Below the pieces are notes generated by a model, which did not search any database, was not told where the DNA came from, and saw only the letters and a program-made list of their open reading frames with translations. Shown in pieces: positions 1 through 6,329 of a stretch of DNA of 8,030 bases (positions within the stretch are counted from its first letter, which is position 1; every line of letters starts with the position of its first letter). Location: positions 1 through 8,030 of the forward strand of contig JAGBEM010000182.1 in NCBI GenBank assembly GCA_017936985.1. The letters run 5' to 3'. This DNA comes from Oscillospiraceae bacterium. Its GTDB lineage: Bacteria; Bacillota_A; Clostridia; Oscillospirales; Oscillospiraceae. Both the position numbers and the translations under genes were made by a program.

Positions 1-3
1 CAG

Positions 4-35
4 AAAAAGCCGAGTGCGAAAGCACTCGGCTTTTT
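4..35. terminator. Bidirectional intrinsic terminator
   Basis: A perfect 9-bp GC-rich stem (9-17 with 22-30) closes on a GAAA tetraloop at 18-21. It is flanked by five A (4-8) and five T (31-35), so it can act on either strand. On the plus strand it would end a gene lying to the left of the window. On the minus strand it would end the transcript of the hypothetical gene at 212-772 after the hairpin array. Confidence 0.88.
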
Positions 36-212
36 CAACGAAATCCACCCTTTCGGGTGGATGAAATATTGCTACGCAATGTGAAATTCTCGCTTCGCTC
101 TAGTGAAATCGCTGCGGCGGTTGGTGGATTTCATTTCACATTTTGCGTTAGCAAAATATTTCACCAAAGGTGTAAGTCTTTGATTTCACCGTGGCACAAG
201 CCACGATTTCAC
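36..212. repeat. Array of short hairpins separated by GTGAAAT / ATTTCAC
   Basis: No reading frame is credible here. At least five short stems are visible: 43-50/55-62 (loop TTTC), 68-72/76-80 (ATTGC/GCAAT), 140-146/151-157 (ATTTTGC/GCAAAAT), 162-165/169-172 (CACC/GGTG) and 190-195/200-205 (CGTGGC/GCCACG). Weaker GC-rich ones lie at about 89-100 and 110-119. The stems are separated by a constant heptamer, GTGAAAT at 81-87 and 103-109, reading as ATTTCAC at 133-139, 158-164, 183-189 and 206-212, so the array inverts near position 120. The last ATTTCAC touches the stop codon of the minus-strand gene, so in that direction the array is its 3' untranslated region. It resembles the short interspersed palindromic elements scattered between genes in gut Clostridia. 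I cannot assign it to a named family, and it could be a MITE-like element or a structured RNA. Confidence 0.7.
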
Positions 213-772
213 TATTGCTTGTAATCATCTCCAAAGATTATCTTCATTATAGAATCCACATCAGAATCCGTATTTCCCTTTATCGGTTCTGTCCATACTT
301 CTTCCAACCGCCAACGGTAATCTCGCCAGTTGTCAACAATCTTTTTGTCTACCAGATTGTAATTCTCCGTTTCGTATTTGCACACGACATATTCGTAGTA
401 TCCTTGGCCGAGATCCATATTCTTGATCCACCTGTGCGCAGGGATGTATATAAACTTTCCGTCATCTGCGTAATGGCCATACATATCGATGGATTCGTAG
501 TGTTTGGGAAGTGCCACCTTCTTGATCATGGCAAAGTTTTCCAGAGAATATATGTAAAAGTGTTTTCCATTCTCCAGTGCAAAGCATTCCGTTTCGTCAG
601 GACTAATATCGCCAGTATACAAATAATGGTGTCCATTATATCTTTTGAAAATCTCATTGCTTTGACTATCTCTGATAATAATGCTACCACCGGTGAGCTG
701 AACAATGAATTTATTGGAAACAATGCGGTATTGATAACCTTGGCCTTCTCCTCGGAATCGCATCCATTTCAT
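212..772 (-). CDS. Hypothetical protein with WD40-like strand repeats
   Basis: A 186-residue protein that I do not recognise as a named family. It has no signal peptide and no membrane segment, so it is probably cytoplasmic. The sequence suggests two or three beta-propeller-like units of about 45 residues, with cues such as GGSIIIRDSQS, YTGDISPDET followed by KHFYIYSLENF, and YADDGKFIYIP, but too few for a complete propeller. It is rich in Tyr, Asp and Ile and contains only two Cys. The start at 772 is supported by a purine-rich AAGGGGGGG site (779-787), 6 bases upstream, and by a good promoter. A near full-length open frame on the opposite strand is a shadow without such support. The gene is AT-rich (two hand-counted 60-base blocks gave 37% and 32% GC, against 60-65% in neighbouring housekeeping-type genes), which hints at acquisition from elsewhere. 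It is transcribed alone, divergently from pulA. Confidence 0.68.
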   Translation of the reverse strand: MKWMRFRGEGQGYQYRIVSNKFIVQLTGGSIIIRDSQSNEIFKRYNGHHYLYTGDISPDETECFALENGKHFYIYSLENFAMIKKVALPKHYESIDMYGHYADDGKFIYIPAHRWIKNMDLGQGYYEYVVCKYETENYNLVDKKIVDNWRDYRWRLEEVWTEPIKGNTDSDVDSIMKIIFGDDYKQ

Positions 773-778
773 TATTGA

Positions 779-787
779 CCCCCCCTT
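779..787 (-). promoter_or_regulatory. Ribosome binding site of the hypothetical gene
   Basis: Reading on the minus strand, AAGGGGGGG lies 6 bases before the ATG at 772. The long G run differs from the usual AAGGAGG but the position is right, and it decides the start codon. Confidence 0.6.
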
Positions 788-798
788 ATTCTGTGCCT

Positions 799-827
799 AT
801 TATAACAGAATCTGCCCATAGAGACAA
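799..827 (-). promoter_or_regulatory. Sigma-A promoter of the hypothetical gene
   Basis: On the minus strand the -35 box is TTGTCT (822-827) and the -10 box is a consensus TATAAT (799-804), separated by exactly 17 bases. Transcription would start near 792, giving a leader of about 20 bases. An inverted repeat (788-794 and 805-811) brackets the -10 box. Confidence 0.75.
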
Positions 828-851
828 TATAGATTTTATTCAAAAACGCGC

Positions 852-895
852 CAACGCAAAAAGCACTCGACTCCCGTCAAATGCTTTATGCGTTG
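852..895. repeat. Long imperfect inverted repeat between divergent promoters
   Basis: CAACGCA at 852-858 pairs with TGCGTTG at 889-895, and the pairing continues inwards (860-865 with 882-887) with one mismatch (859/888), leaving a 16-base loop. It sits between the -35 box of the minus-strand promoter (822-827) and that of pulA (903-908). It could be an operator, or a hairpin that blocks antisense read-through. On the minus strand it is followed within eight bases by five T, which leaves room for weak terminator activity. Confidence 0.5.
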
Positions 896-902
896 CCACC
901 CA

Positions 903-931
903 TTGCATCCCAGTCCGTTTTGTGGTAAACT
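903..931 (+). promoter_or_regulatory. Promoter of pulA
   Basis: The -35 box is TTGCAT (903-908). A 17-base spacer follows, then TAAACT (926-931) with an extended -10 TG at 924-925 shifted into TGGTAAACT (the T at 923, G at 924 and 925). The expected transcription start is near 938. Because the promoter lies downstream of an in-frame ATG at 888, it supports the later start at 963. Confidence 0.55.
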
Positions 932-962
932 ACAGAAAACCATACAAGGAGTGCTGCACCCC

Positions 963-2864
963 ATGCATGATATTTATTCCAGCGACGCATTTGAAGCAAA
1001 ATTCACCTATACCGGCAGCGATCTCGGCGCTGTCTGGACGCCTGAAAAGACGCTTTTCCGGGTCTGGGCGCCCACCGCATCCAAAGTGACTGTGAAGCTG
1101 TATCGATCCGGCGAACCCAACGCAAATGATCTCATCGGTCAGCTGGAAATGTCTGCCGATGTCAACGGCACTTGGCTGGCAGAAGCCGTCGGCAACTTAA
1201 ACGGTGTGTATTATACCTACCTGGCAGAAATAAACGAAAAATCCGCAGAAGCCTGCGACCCTTATGCCCGTACCACCGGCATCAACGGCCAACGGGCTAT
1301 GGTCATCGACCTTGCCGCTACGAACCCGGTTGGCTGGGAAACCGATACTGATCCCCATGCCGGCAACGCCATCACCGATGCGGTGATCTACGAGCTGCAT
1401 ATCCGGGATCTGAGCATCGACGAAAGCTCCGGAATCCGTCATAAGGGCAAATACCTGGGTCTGACGGAAGCCGGCACTACCAACCGGAAAGGCATTCCCA
1501 CCGGACTGGAACACATCAAAAGCTTAGGTGTAACCCATGTGCATTTGCTGCCGGTGTACGATTTTGCCACCGTAGACGAGACCAGGCTGCACATTCCCCA
1601 GTTCAACTGGGGCTATGACCCGGTCAATTACAATGTTCCCGAAGGCTCCTACGCCACCGACCCTGCCAACGGCCACACCCGGGTGGCAGAGATGAAACAG
1701 ATGGTCAAGGCGCTCCACGACAACGGCCTCAGTGTGATCATGGATGTGGTGTACAACCATGTCTACGACGGAGGAAATTTCTGCTTTAACCGGCTGGTCC
1801 CCGGCTATTTCAGCCGGATCGGCAAGGACGGCGTATATTCCAACGGCTCTGGCTGCGGCAATGATACGGCTTCCGAGCGATCCATGGTCAGAAAATATAT
1901 TGTGGACTCTGTTTGCTATTGGGCAGATGAATACCATATTGACGGCTTCCGGTTTGACTTGGTGGGTCTGTTGGACACGGAAACCATCAACGCCATCGTT
2001 TCTGCCGTCCACGAAAAGCACTCCAATGTGATCTTCTACGGCGAGGGCTGGTCCATCCCCACCGGTGTCACAAAGACCGGCATTTCCATGGCGACCCAGC
2101 AAAACGCCGGACAGACGCCTTCCTTTGCCTATTTCTCCGACACCATGCGCGATGCCCTGCGCGGATACGTCTTTGACGATCATGCCAAGGGCTATGTTTC
2201 CGGCGTGGACGGTCTGGCGGCGGTTGTAAGCGGTTGTTTTTCCGCTGATACGCCCTGGACAAAAGATCCCGAGCAGATCATCAACTACGCCTCCTGCCAT
2301 GACAATATGACCCTTTTTGACCGGTTGACCCTGTCCAATCCGGACGCAACCTTACAGCAGCGGATCCGGATGAACTGCCTGGCCGCGGCGATCTGTATGC
2401 TTTCTCAGGGCGTGCCCTTCTTCCAGGCAGGCGAAGAAATGCTCCGCTCCAAGCCTCGCTCCGGCGGCAGTTTTGAGCACAACAGCTACAACCTTCCCGA
2501 CAGCGTGAACAGTCTGAAATGGGATGCTCTGAATGAAGCCGTCCGGGATTATTACGCAGGACTCATCGCCTTCCGTAAAGCGCACAGCACCCTGCGCCTG
2601 ACTGATTCTGCACAAATCGCGGCCCATATCCGCCCCATGCAGACCGGGGCTGAAAATGTGCTGGCATTTCACATCTACAATGGCGAAGAAAAGGATCTGG
2701 TTGTCATTTTCAATCCCCGGAAGGAAGCTGTTCCTGTGCCCCTTCCCGAAGGATGCTGGGATATTTTCATTCAAGATAATCTTGCCGGCACTGCTTCTTT
2801 GGGCAGTGCGCAGAAACAGATCACTGTCGCACCCATCAGCGCCACCGTGCTGGTCAGTAAATAA
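963..2864 (+). CDS. pulA: Type I pullulanase (alpha-1,6 debranching enzyme, GH13)
   Basis: Hydrolyses alpha-1,6 branch links in pullulan, glycogen and limit dextrins (EC 3.2.1.41). The 633-residue product has no signal peptide, so it should act on glycogen or imported maltodextrins in the cytoplasm. A CBM48-type N-terminal domain (about residues 20-115, with FRVWAPTA) precedes the GH13 barrel. The barrel shows FNWGYDP, the type I pullulanase signature (214-220), and all four GH13 regions: DVVYNH (261-266), DGFRFDLVG with nucleophile Asp332, FYGEGW with acid/base Glu361, and SCHDN with His446 and Asp447. A small beta-sandwich C-terminal domain follows. The start at 963 has AAGGAG at 946-951. 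The ATG at 888 in the same frame precedes the promoter and would add 25 unlike residues. Length is normal for the short bacterial type I enzymes. It is transcribed alone and ends in its own terminator; nothing shows that the adjacent two-component system controls it. Confidence 0.95.
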   Translation: MHDIYSSDAFEAKFTYTGSDLGAVWTPEKTLFRVWAPTASKVTVKLYRSGEPNANDLIGQLEMSADVNGTWLAEAVGNLNGVYYTYLAEINEKSAEACDPYARTTGINGQRAMVIDLAATNPVGWETDTDPHAGNAITDAVIYELHIRDLSIDESSGIRHKGKYLGLTEAGTTNRKGIPTGLEHIKSLGVTHVHLLPVYDFATVDETRLHIPQFNWGYDPVNYNVPEGSYATDPANGHTRVAEMKQMVKALHDNGLSVIMDVVYNHVYDGGNFCFNRLVPGYFSRIGKDGVYSNGSGCGNDTASERSMVRKYIVDSVCYWADEYHIDGFRFDLVGLLDTETINAIVSAVHEKHSNVIFYGEGWSIPTGVTKTGISMATQQNAGQTPSFAYFSDTMRDALRGYVFDDHAKGYVSGVDGLAAVVSGCFSADTPWTKDPEQIINYASCHDNMTLFDRLTLSNPDATLQQRIRMNCLAAAICMLSQGVPFFQAGEEMLRSKPRSGGSFEHNSYNLPDSVNSLKWDALNEAVRDYYAGLIAFRKAHSTLRLTDSAQIAAHIRPMQTGAENVLAFHIYNGEEKDLVVIFNPRKEAVPVPLPEGCWDIFIQDNLAGTASLGSAQKQITVAPISATVLVSK

Positions 2865-2871
2865 ACAACAC

Positions 2872-2904
2872 GAACACCGCTCTTGCATGAGCGGTGTTCT
2901 TTTT
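2872..2904 (+). terminator. Intrinsic terminator of pulA
   Basis: A perfect 11-bp stem (2872-2882 with 2889-2899) closes a 6-base loop (TTGCAT) and is followed by five T (2900-2904). It lies 7 bases after the pulA stop. The loop and right arm double as promoter elements for the next operon. Confidence 0.92.
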
Positions 2905-2911
2905 GTATAAT
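2883..2911 (+). promoter_or_regulatory. Promoter of the two-component operon, built into the pulA terminator
   Basis: The -35 box TTGCAT (2883-2888) is exactly the terminator loop. The 17-base spacer (2889-2905) is the right arm of the stem plus the T run, and the -10 box is a consensus TATAAT (2906-2911). The start would fall near 2918, leaving a leader of about 64 bases before the response regulator gene. Confidence 0.7.
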
Positions 2912-2924
2912 AATTTTATTCCAA

Positions 2925-2956
2925 TGACACACAGATTACACATCCCACTGTTACAC
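2925..2956 (+). promoter_or_regulatory. Direct repeats TNACAC in the leader: possible response regulator site
   Basis: TGACAC (2925-2930), TTACAC (2936-2941) and TTACAC (2951-2956) lie in the leader, with 11 and 15 bases between successive starts. OmpR-family regulators usually bind direct repeats about one helical turn apart. The position downstream of the inferred start would suit autorepression. This is a weak pattern-based call. Confidence 0.3.
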
Positions 2957-2981
2957 TAAAGCCGGAAAGGAGGAAATGCTT

Positions 2982-3653
2982 ATGGCGCACAAAATTTTAG
3001 TTGCCGAGGATGAACCCCGGCTTTTGGAAGTGGTCTGCGACTACCTGCGCAGCCGGGGCGATACGCCTATGGGCGCAGAAGATGGCGTTTCCGCTCTCAA
3101 ACTGGCGGAAAAGGAAGATTTTGACGGTGTCCTGCTGGACATTATGATGCCGGGGCTGGACGGACTGTCCGTCTGCCGGGCGCTCCGCAAAAAAAGCGAT
3201 GTGCCCATCATCTTTCTGACGGCGCTGTCTGCCGAGGAAGACAAACTTCTGGGCTACGAGCTGGGGGCGGACGACTATGTGACCAAGCCCTTTTCTCTGG
3301 CGGTGCTCTATGCTAAGCTCACGGCGTTGATCAACCGCAGCCGGGGCAGCGTCCTGACCGGGGATCAGCTGACTGTGGGCGACATCCGTATCACCCTTTC
3401 TTCCCAACAGGTTTTCGCCTGTGGAGAAGAAGTCACCCTGACCCCCAAGGAATATTCCCTGCTTTTGTGTCTGATGCGAAACAAAAACACCGTTTTATCC
3501 CGGGAGCAGCTGTTGGTAAAATGCTGGGGTTATGACTACGAAGGAGAAGCCCGGGCAGTGGACACCCACATCCGCCGTCTGCGGGACAAATTAGGCACCG
3601 CTGCGCAGCAGATCAAGACCGTCATCAAATCCGGCTATAAACTGGAGGGCTGA
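2982..3653 (+). CDS. OmpR/PhoB-family response regulator
   Basis: DNA-binding response regulator, 223 residues, that receives a phosphate from the kinase encoded just downstream. The N-terminal receiver domain (about 3-115) has the acidic pair Glu9/Asp10, the phospho-acceptor Asp53 in LLDIMMPG, the switch Thr80 in FLTA and Lys102 in TKPF. The C-terminal winged-helix domain (about 125-223) carries the OmpR-family features LTPKEYSLL, REQLL and AVDTHIRRLRDKLG, ending in GYKLEG. The start at 2982 is chosen because AAAGGAGG (2966-2973) lies 8 bases upstream. The in-frame ATG at 2976 is only 2 bases from that site. The stop is 3 bases before the kinase start, so the two form an operon. The target genes cannot be told from the sequence. 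Confidence 0.95.
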   Translation: MAHKILVAEDEPRLLEVVCDYLRSRGDTPMGAEDGVSALKLAEKEDFDGVLLDIMMPGLDGLSVCRALRKKSDVPIIFLTALSAEEDKLLGYELGADDYVTKPFSLAVLYAKLTALINRSRGSVLTGDQLTVGDIRITLSSQQVFACGEEVTLTPKEYSLLLCLMRNKNTVLSREQLLVKCWGYDYEGEARAVDTHIRRLRDKLGTAAQQIKTVIKSGYKLEG

Positions 3654-3656
3654 GCT

Positions 3657-5543
3657 ATGAAAAAGAAGGAAAGGAACAGAAGACGACCGGAAGCCTACAA
3701 GGCGATGCGCGCCCGTATCGTCGCATTGGCGCTCATCCTGTGGCTGACCTGCATGGGGCTTGTGACATGGATGGCTGCTGTCGATGTGCAGCACCAGATG
3801 AAGATCGGCATAAAAGACCTGGTCAACGCAAGCATTGATGCCACGGATACACGAATCCCCGGAAGGACCGAAAATAATATGCTTGAGCGTCGCCCACTTG
3901 CATATTATGCCATAGATATCGAAAAAACTTTGCCTTTCATGTTGGAGCAACGCCCAGCCAGCCTAAGTTCAGATGACTGGCTTTGGGGTAAATGGAACCT
4001 TATTTATGGGTTTGAGCCTGCTATCGTGTATTACGACAAAGACGGTAATCGTCTTCTGGGAAGTGAAAACTATCTGTACTTTTCCTACGGAAATGACGAA
4101 AGCGTTGTAAACGGAAAAAACACCATAGTAGGTTTTGGCTATATCGACTTGGATAGTCTTTCGGAGAAATACAGTAAGTTTCTTGATCTTATATTCAGAG
4201 ATCGCGTCAGTGATATATTTGGTTCCATATTCCCTCTGGATTTGAAAATGGCCGGGTGGTTTGAGGATGGAGAATTTCACCCGGTTGCGATTGATGTAAA
4301 ATGGCACCCTGAGGACATTTGGACACGGTTAATACATGTTCCTGCAGACGGCAAAAAAGAATTAACGCAACTATACACCTACGGCCTTTATCTTACACAG
4401 GAACAGAAAAATCCTGTTGCCGGATTTGAGAGCCTGACCGATCTTCTGGATACCCACTGCACCACATCTGCAGACCTGCGAAGTGACAATCTGTTTGATT
4501 CGATCCTCATCGCCTCCGGCTATTCCATTGACAGATCTATAAATATCTGCGCTGCCTTGCGGTGCTCTCCCATAGGGTATGCGGCACTGCGGCTGATCCC
4601 CTTCTATCTTGTTTCGCTTGCGATCTTACTGATCGTGCTGAAGCTGATTCTGCGGAATCTGCGCAAAAATCTCACTGCTCCTTTGGACAATATCATCGTT
4701 GCCGCAGCCTGCAACGCCCCACTGACCCCTACCGCCAAGTGGGAAGAGCTCTATTCTCTGGAACAGCAATATTCCAAACTCCAGCAAAGCCATTCCGAGC
4801 AAAACACCGAGCTGCAGCAGCTGCGCACCAAGCTGGACTATGCGCAAAACGCTGAGGAAAACCGCCGCCAGCTGGTATCCGGTCTGACCCACGAGCTGAA
4901 AACCCCTCTGGCAGTGATCCACAGCTATGCAGAAGGGTTAAAGGACGGTATCGCGGAAGAGAAGAAAGACCACTACCTTTCCGTGATCCTGGAGCAGTCC
5001 GAAAAGATGGACAGCATGGTTTTGCAGATGCTGGATCTTTCCCGGCTGGAGGCCGGCAAGGTGCGGCTTTCTTCGGACAATTTCTCCTTGCTGGAGCTGA
5101 CGAAAACCGTGGTGGATCGGTTCTCGCCCATGCTGGAAGAAAAGGGGCTGAGCGTCAACTTTGGCGTTGCCCAAGAGTTCCTGATCACCGCAGATCAGGC
5201 ACGGATAGAGCAGGTCATTACCAATCTTGTCAGCAACGCACTGAAATACACCGAACCGGAAAACCGGATCAGCATCAGCGTTTTCCAGCACAACGGAAAA
5301 GCCGGTTTTTCTATCGAAAATCCCGGCAAATGGCTGCCAGAGGAAGCCCTTGAAAAGGTTTGGGACAGCTTCTTCCGGGTAGATCCCTCCCGGACAGCGC
5401 CGGGCACCGGATTGGGTCTGGCTGTGGTCAAGCAGATCATCCAGCTGCACCAGGGCAGCTGCAGGGCCCGCAATACGCTCTACAAAAACCAGGACGGCAC
5501 CTTCCCCGGTGTGCAGTTCAGCTTCCAGATCCCAATGGGATAA
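3657..5543 (+). CDS. Membrane sensor histidine kinase, partner of the upstream regulator
   Basis: A 628-residue kinase that senses an extracytoplasmic signal and phosphorylates the upstream OmpR-type regulator. A basic N-terminus is followed by membrane segment 1 (about 21-42), a large extracytoplasmic domain (about 43-311) with no family I recognise, membrane segment 2 (about 312-333), a linker with a Gln/Glu-rich coiled coil (about 360-400), a HisKA domain with His412 in THELKTP, and an ATPase domain. The N box has Asn523 and Asn527 in NLVSNALKY; the F box is Phe572/Phe573, and the G2 box is GTGLGL (583-588). The G1 box reads ENPGKW (554-559), with Asn555 where Asp is usual, a change also met in related Firmicute kinases. 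The start has GGAGGG (3644-3649) 7 bases upstream. The extracytoplasmic part is about 41% GC (hand count, 4021-4380) against about 62% in the kinase core, which suggests a swapped sensor domain. Confidence 0.95.
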   Translation: MKKKERNRRRPEAYKAMRARIVALALILWLTCMGLVTWMAAVDVQHQMKIGIKDLVNASIDATDTRIPGRTENNMLERRPLAYYAIDIEKTLPFMLEQRPASLSSDDWLWGKWNLIYGFEPAIVYYDKDGNRLLGSENYLYFSYGNDESVVNGKNTIVGFGYIDLDSLSEKYSKFLDLIFRDRVSDIFGSIFPLDLKMAGWFEDGEFHPVAIDVKWHPEDIWTRLIHVPADGKKELTQLYTYGLYLTQEQKNPVAGFESLTDLLDTHCTTSADLRSDNLFDSILIASGYSIDRSINICAALRCSPIGYAALRLIPFYLVSLAILLIVLKLILRNLRKNLTAPLDNIIVAAACNAPLTPTAKWEELYSLEQQYSKLQQSHSEQNTELQQLRTKLDYAQNAEENRRQLVSGLTHELKTPLAVIHSYAEGLKDGIAEEKKDHYLSVILEQSEKMDSMVLQMLDLSRLEAGKVRLSSDNFSLLELTKTVVDRFSPMLEEKGLSVNFGVAQEFLITADQARIEQVITNLVSNALKYTEPENRISISVFQHNGKAGFSIENPGKWLPEEALEKVWDSFFRVDPSRTAPGTGLGLAVVKQIIQLHQGSCRARNTLYKNQDGTFPGVQFSFQIPMG

Positions 5544-5554
5544 CGAAAATAGCG

Positions 5555-5592
5555 CAAGCGCCGGACTTTCCAGCCCGGCGCTTGATTTTTTG
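5555..5592 (+). terminator. Intrinsic terminator of the two-component operon
   Basis: A perfect 10-bp stem, CAAGCGCCGG (5555-5564) with CCGGCGCTTG (5575-5584), has a 10-base loop and is followed by A and six T. It begins 11 bases after the kinase stop. On the minus strand no comparable T run follows, so it looks one-directional. Confidence 0.88.
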
Positions 5593-5628
5593 TTGAAACT
5601 TGAGATTTAGTGCTCAAATAAGTGTTAC

Positions 5629-5690
5629 TTTCTTGTCTCCGAACAAGAAAAGAACATATCTCTATTGCCATTGCTCTGTTTGGCAAACAG
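5629..5690. repeat. Two small hairpins in the convergent gap
   Basis: An 8-bp stem, TTTCTTGT (5629-5636) with ACAAGAAA (5643-5650), has a 6-base loop. A second stem, CTGTTT (5676-5681) with AAACAG (5685-5690), competes with TTGCCA (5665-5670) pairing TGGCAA (5681-5686). On the minus strand they follow the stop of the iron-sulfur gene, but neither has a T run, so I do not call them intrinsic terminators. They may be 3'-end stabilisers. Confidence 0.4.
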
Positions 5691-5702
5691 AAATTCAGCT
5701 CC

Positions 5703-6329
5703 TCAGCGGTCGAGGATTTTGCCGTCCGGGGAGATCGTCACCACCTGCCAGGGGATAACCTTTCCACTGGCTTCCAGCGCCTGCTTCACCGCAAAGACAA
5801 TGCCGCCGCAGCAGGGAACGCTCATGCGCACAACAGTGACACTTTTAATATTGTTGCTGCCGATGATCGCCGTCAGCTTTTCGGTATAATCCACCATATC
5901 CAGCTTGGGGCAGCCGATGAGGGTGATCCGGTCACGGATAAAATCATTATGGAAGTTACCGTAAGAATAGGCAGTACAGTCCGCAGCGATCAGCAGATTC
6001 GCTCCGTCAAAATACGGCGCGTTCACCGGTGCCAGCTTGATCTGCACCGGAAAGTTGGCAAGCTGACTTTCTGCCGCCAACGATGCAGCCTTTTGCTCTT
6101 TTGCCCTTTCCACCGCCGCCGCATCATAGGCAGGGGCTTCCCGTTCCTCAAAGGAAATGGCGTTCATGGGGCAGGCAGGCAAGCAGTCACCCAACCCGTC
6201 ACAATAATCCTCACGCAGCAGCTTTGCCTTGCCGTCCACGATGCCAATAGCACCTTCGTGGCAGGCATCGGCACACAATCCGCAGCCGTTGCATTTTTCT
6301 TCTTCGATGGTGATGATCCTGCGGATCAT
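5703..6329 (-). CDS. [4Fe-4S] ferredoxin-type protein with Cys-rich C-terminal domain
   Basis: A 208-residue cytoplasmic iron-sulfur protein. The N-terminal ferredoxin domain (about 5-60) has a full CxxCxxCxxxC set (Cys13, 16, 19, 23). The second set reads CDGLGDCLPACP with Cys43, 49 and 53, one cysteine short of the usual four, as in other proteins of the CDGLG type; the second cluster may be three-Cys-ligated or [3Fe-4S]. The C-terminal domain (about 92-208) keeps Cys118, Cys140 (GCPKLD) and the pair Cys173-Cys174 in PCCGG, which could bind a further cluster or do redox chemistry. The start at 6329 has AAGGAGG (6337-6343) 7 bases upstream; the longer frame to 6428 would overlap the gene upstream by about 100 bases. 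The ATG overlaps the stop of the zinc-ribbon gene (ATGA), so translation is probably coupled. Role inferred: electron transfer or redox protection in anaerobes; substrate unknown. Confidence 0.88.
   Translation of the reverse strand: MIRRIITIEEEKCNGCGLCADACHEGAIGIVDGKAKLLREDYCDGLGDCLPACPMNAISFEEREAPAYDAAAVERAKEQKAASLAAESQLANFPVQIKLAPVNAPYFDGANLLIAADCTAYSYGNFHNDFIRDRITLIGCPKLDMVDYTEKLTAIIGSNNIKSVTVVRMSVPCCGGIVFAVKQALEASGKVIPWQVVTISPDGKILDR

Noticed and set aside
36..212. CRISPR array
   Set aside because: The constant element is only seven bases, it inverts half way, spacing is irregular and the intervals are themselves palindromes; no cas gene is near.
191..778. Plus-strand open frame of 195 codons opposite the hypothetical gene
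   Set aside because: It has no ribosome binding site at its start and an unlikely amino acid mix, and it covers the minus-strand gene that has both a promoter and a ribosome binding site.
888..962. Upstream ATG giving a 658-residue pullulanase
   Set aside because: It precedes the inferred promoter at 903-931 and lacks a ribosome binding site; the added residues resemble neither a signal peptide nor the family.
1524..2300. Long minus-strand open frame inside pulA
   Set aside because: It is a mirror of a high-GC gene whose plus-strand product has all GH13 motifs; it has no start signals and no recognisable product.
2976..2981. ATG six bases upstream of the chosen response regulator start
   Set aside because: It is only two bases from the ribosome binding site, whereas the ATG at 2982 is eight bases away and gives the usual receiver start.
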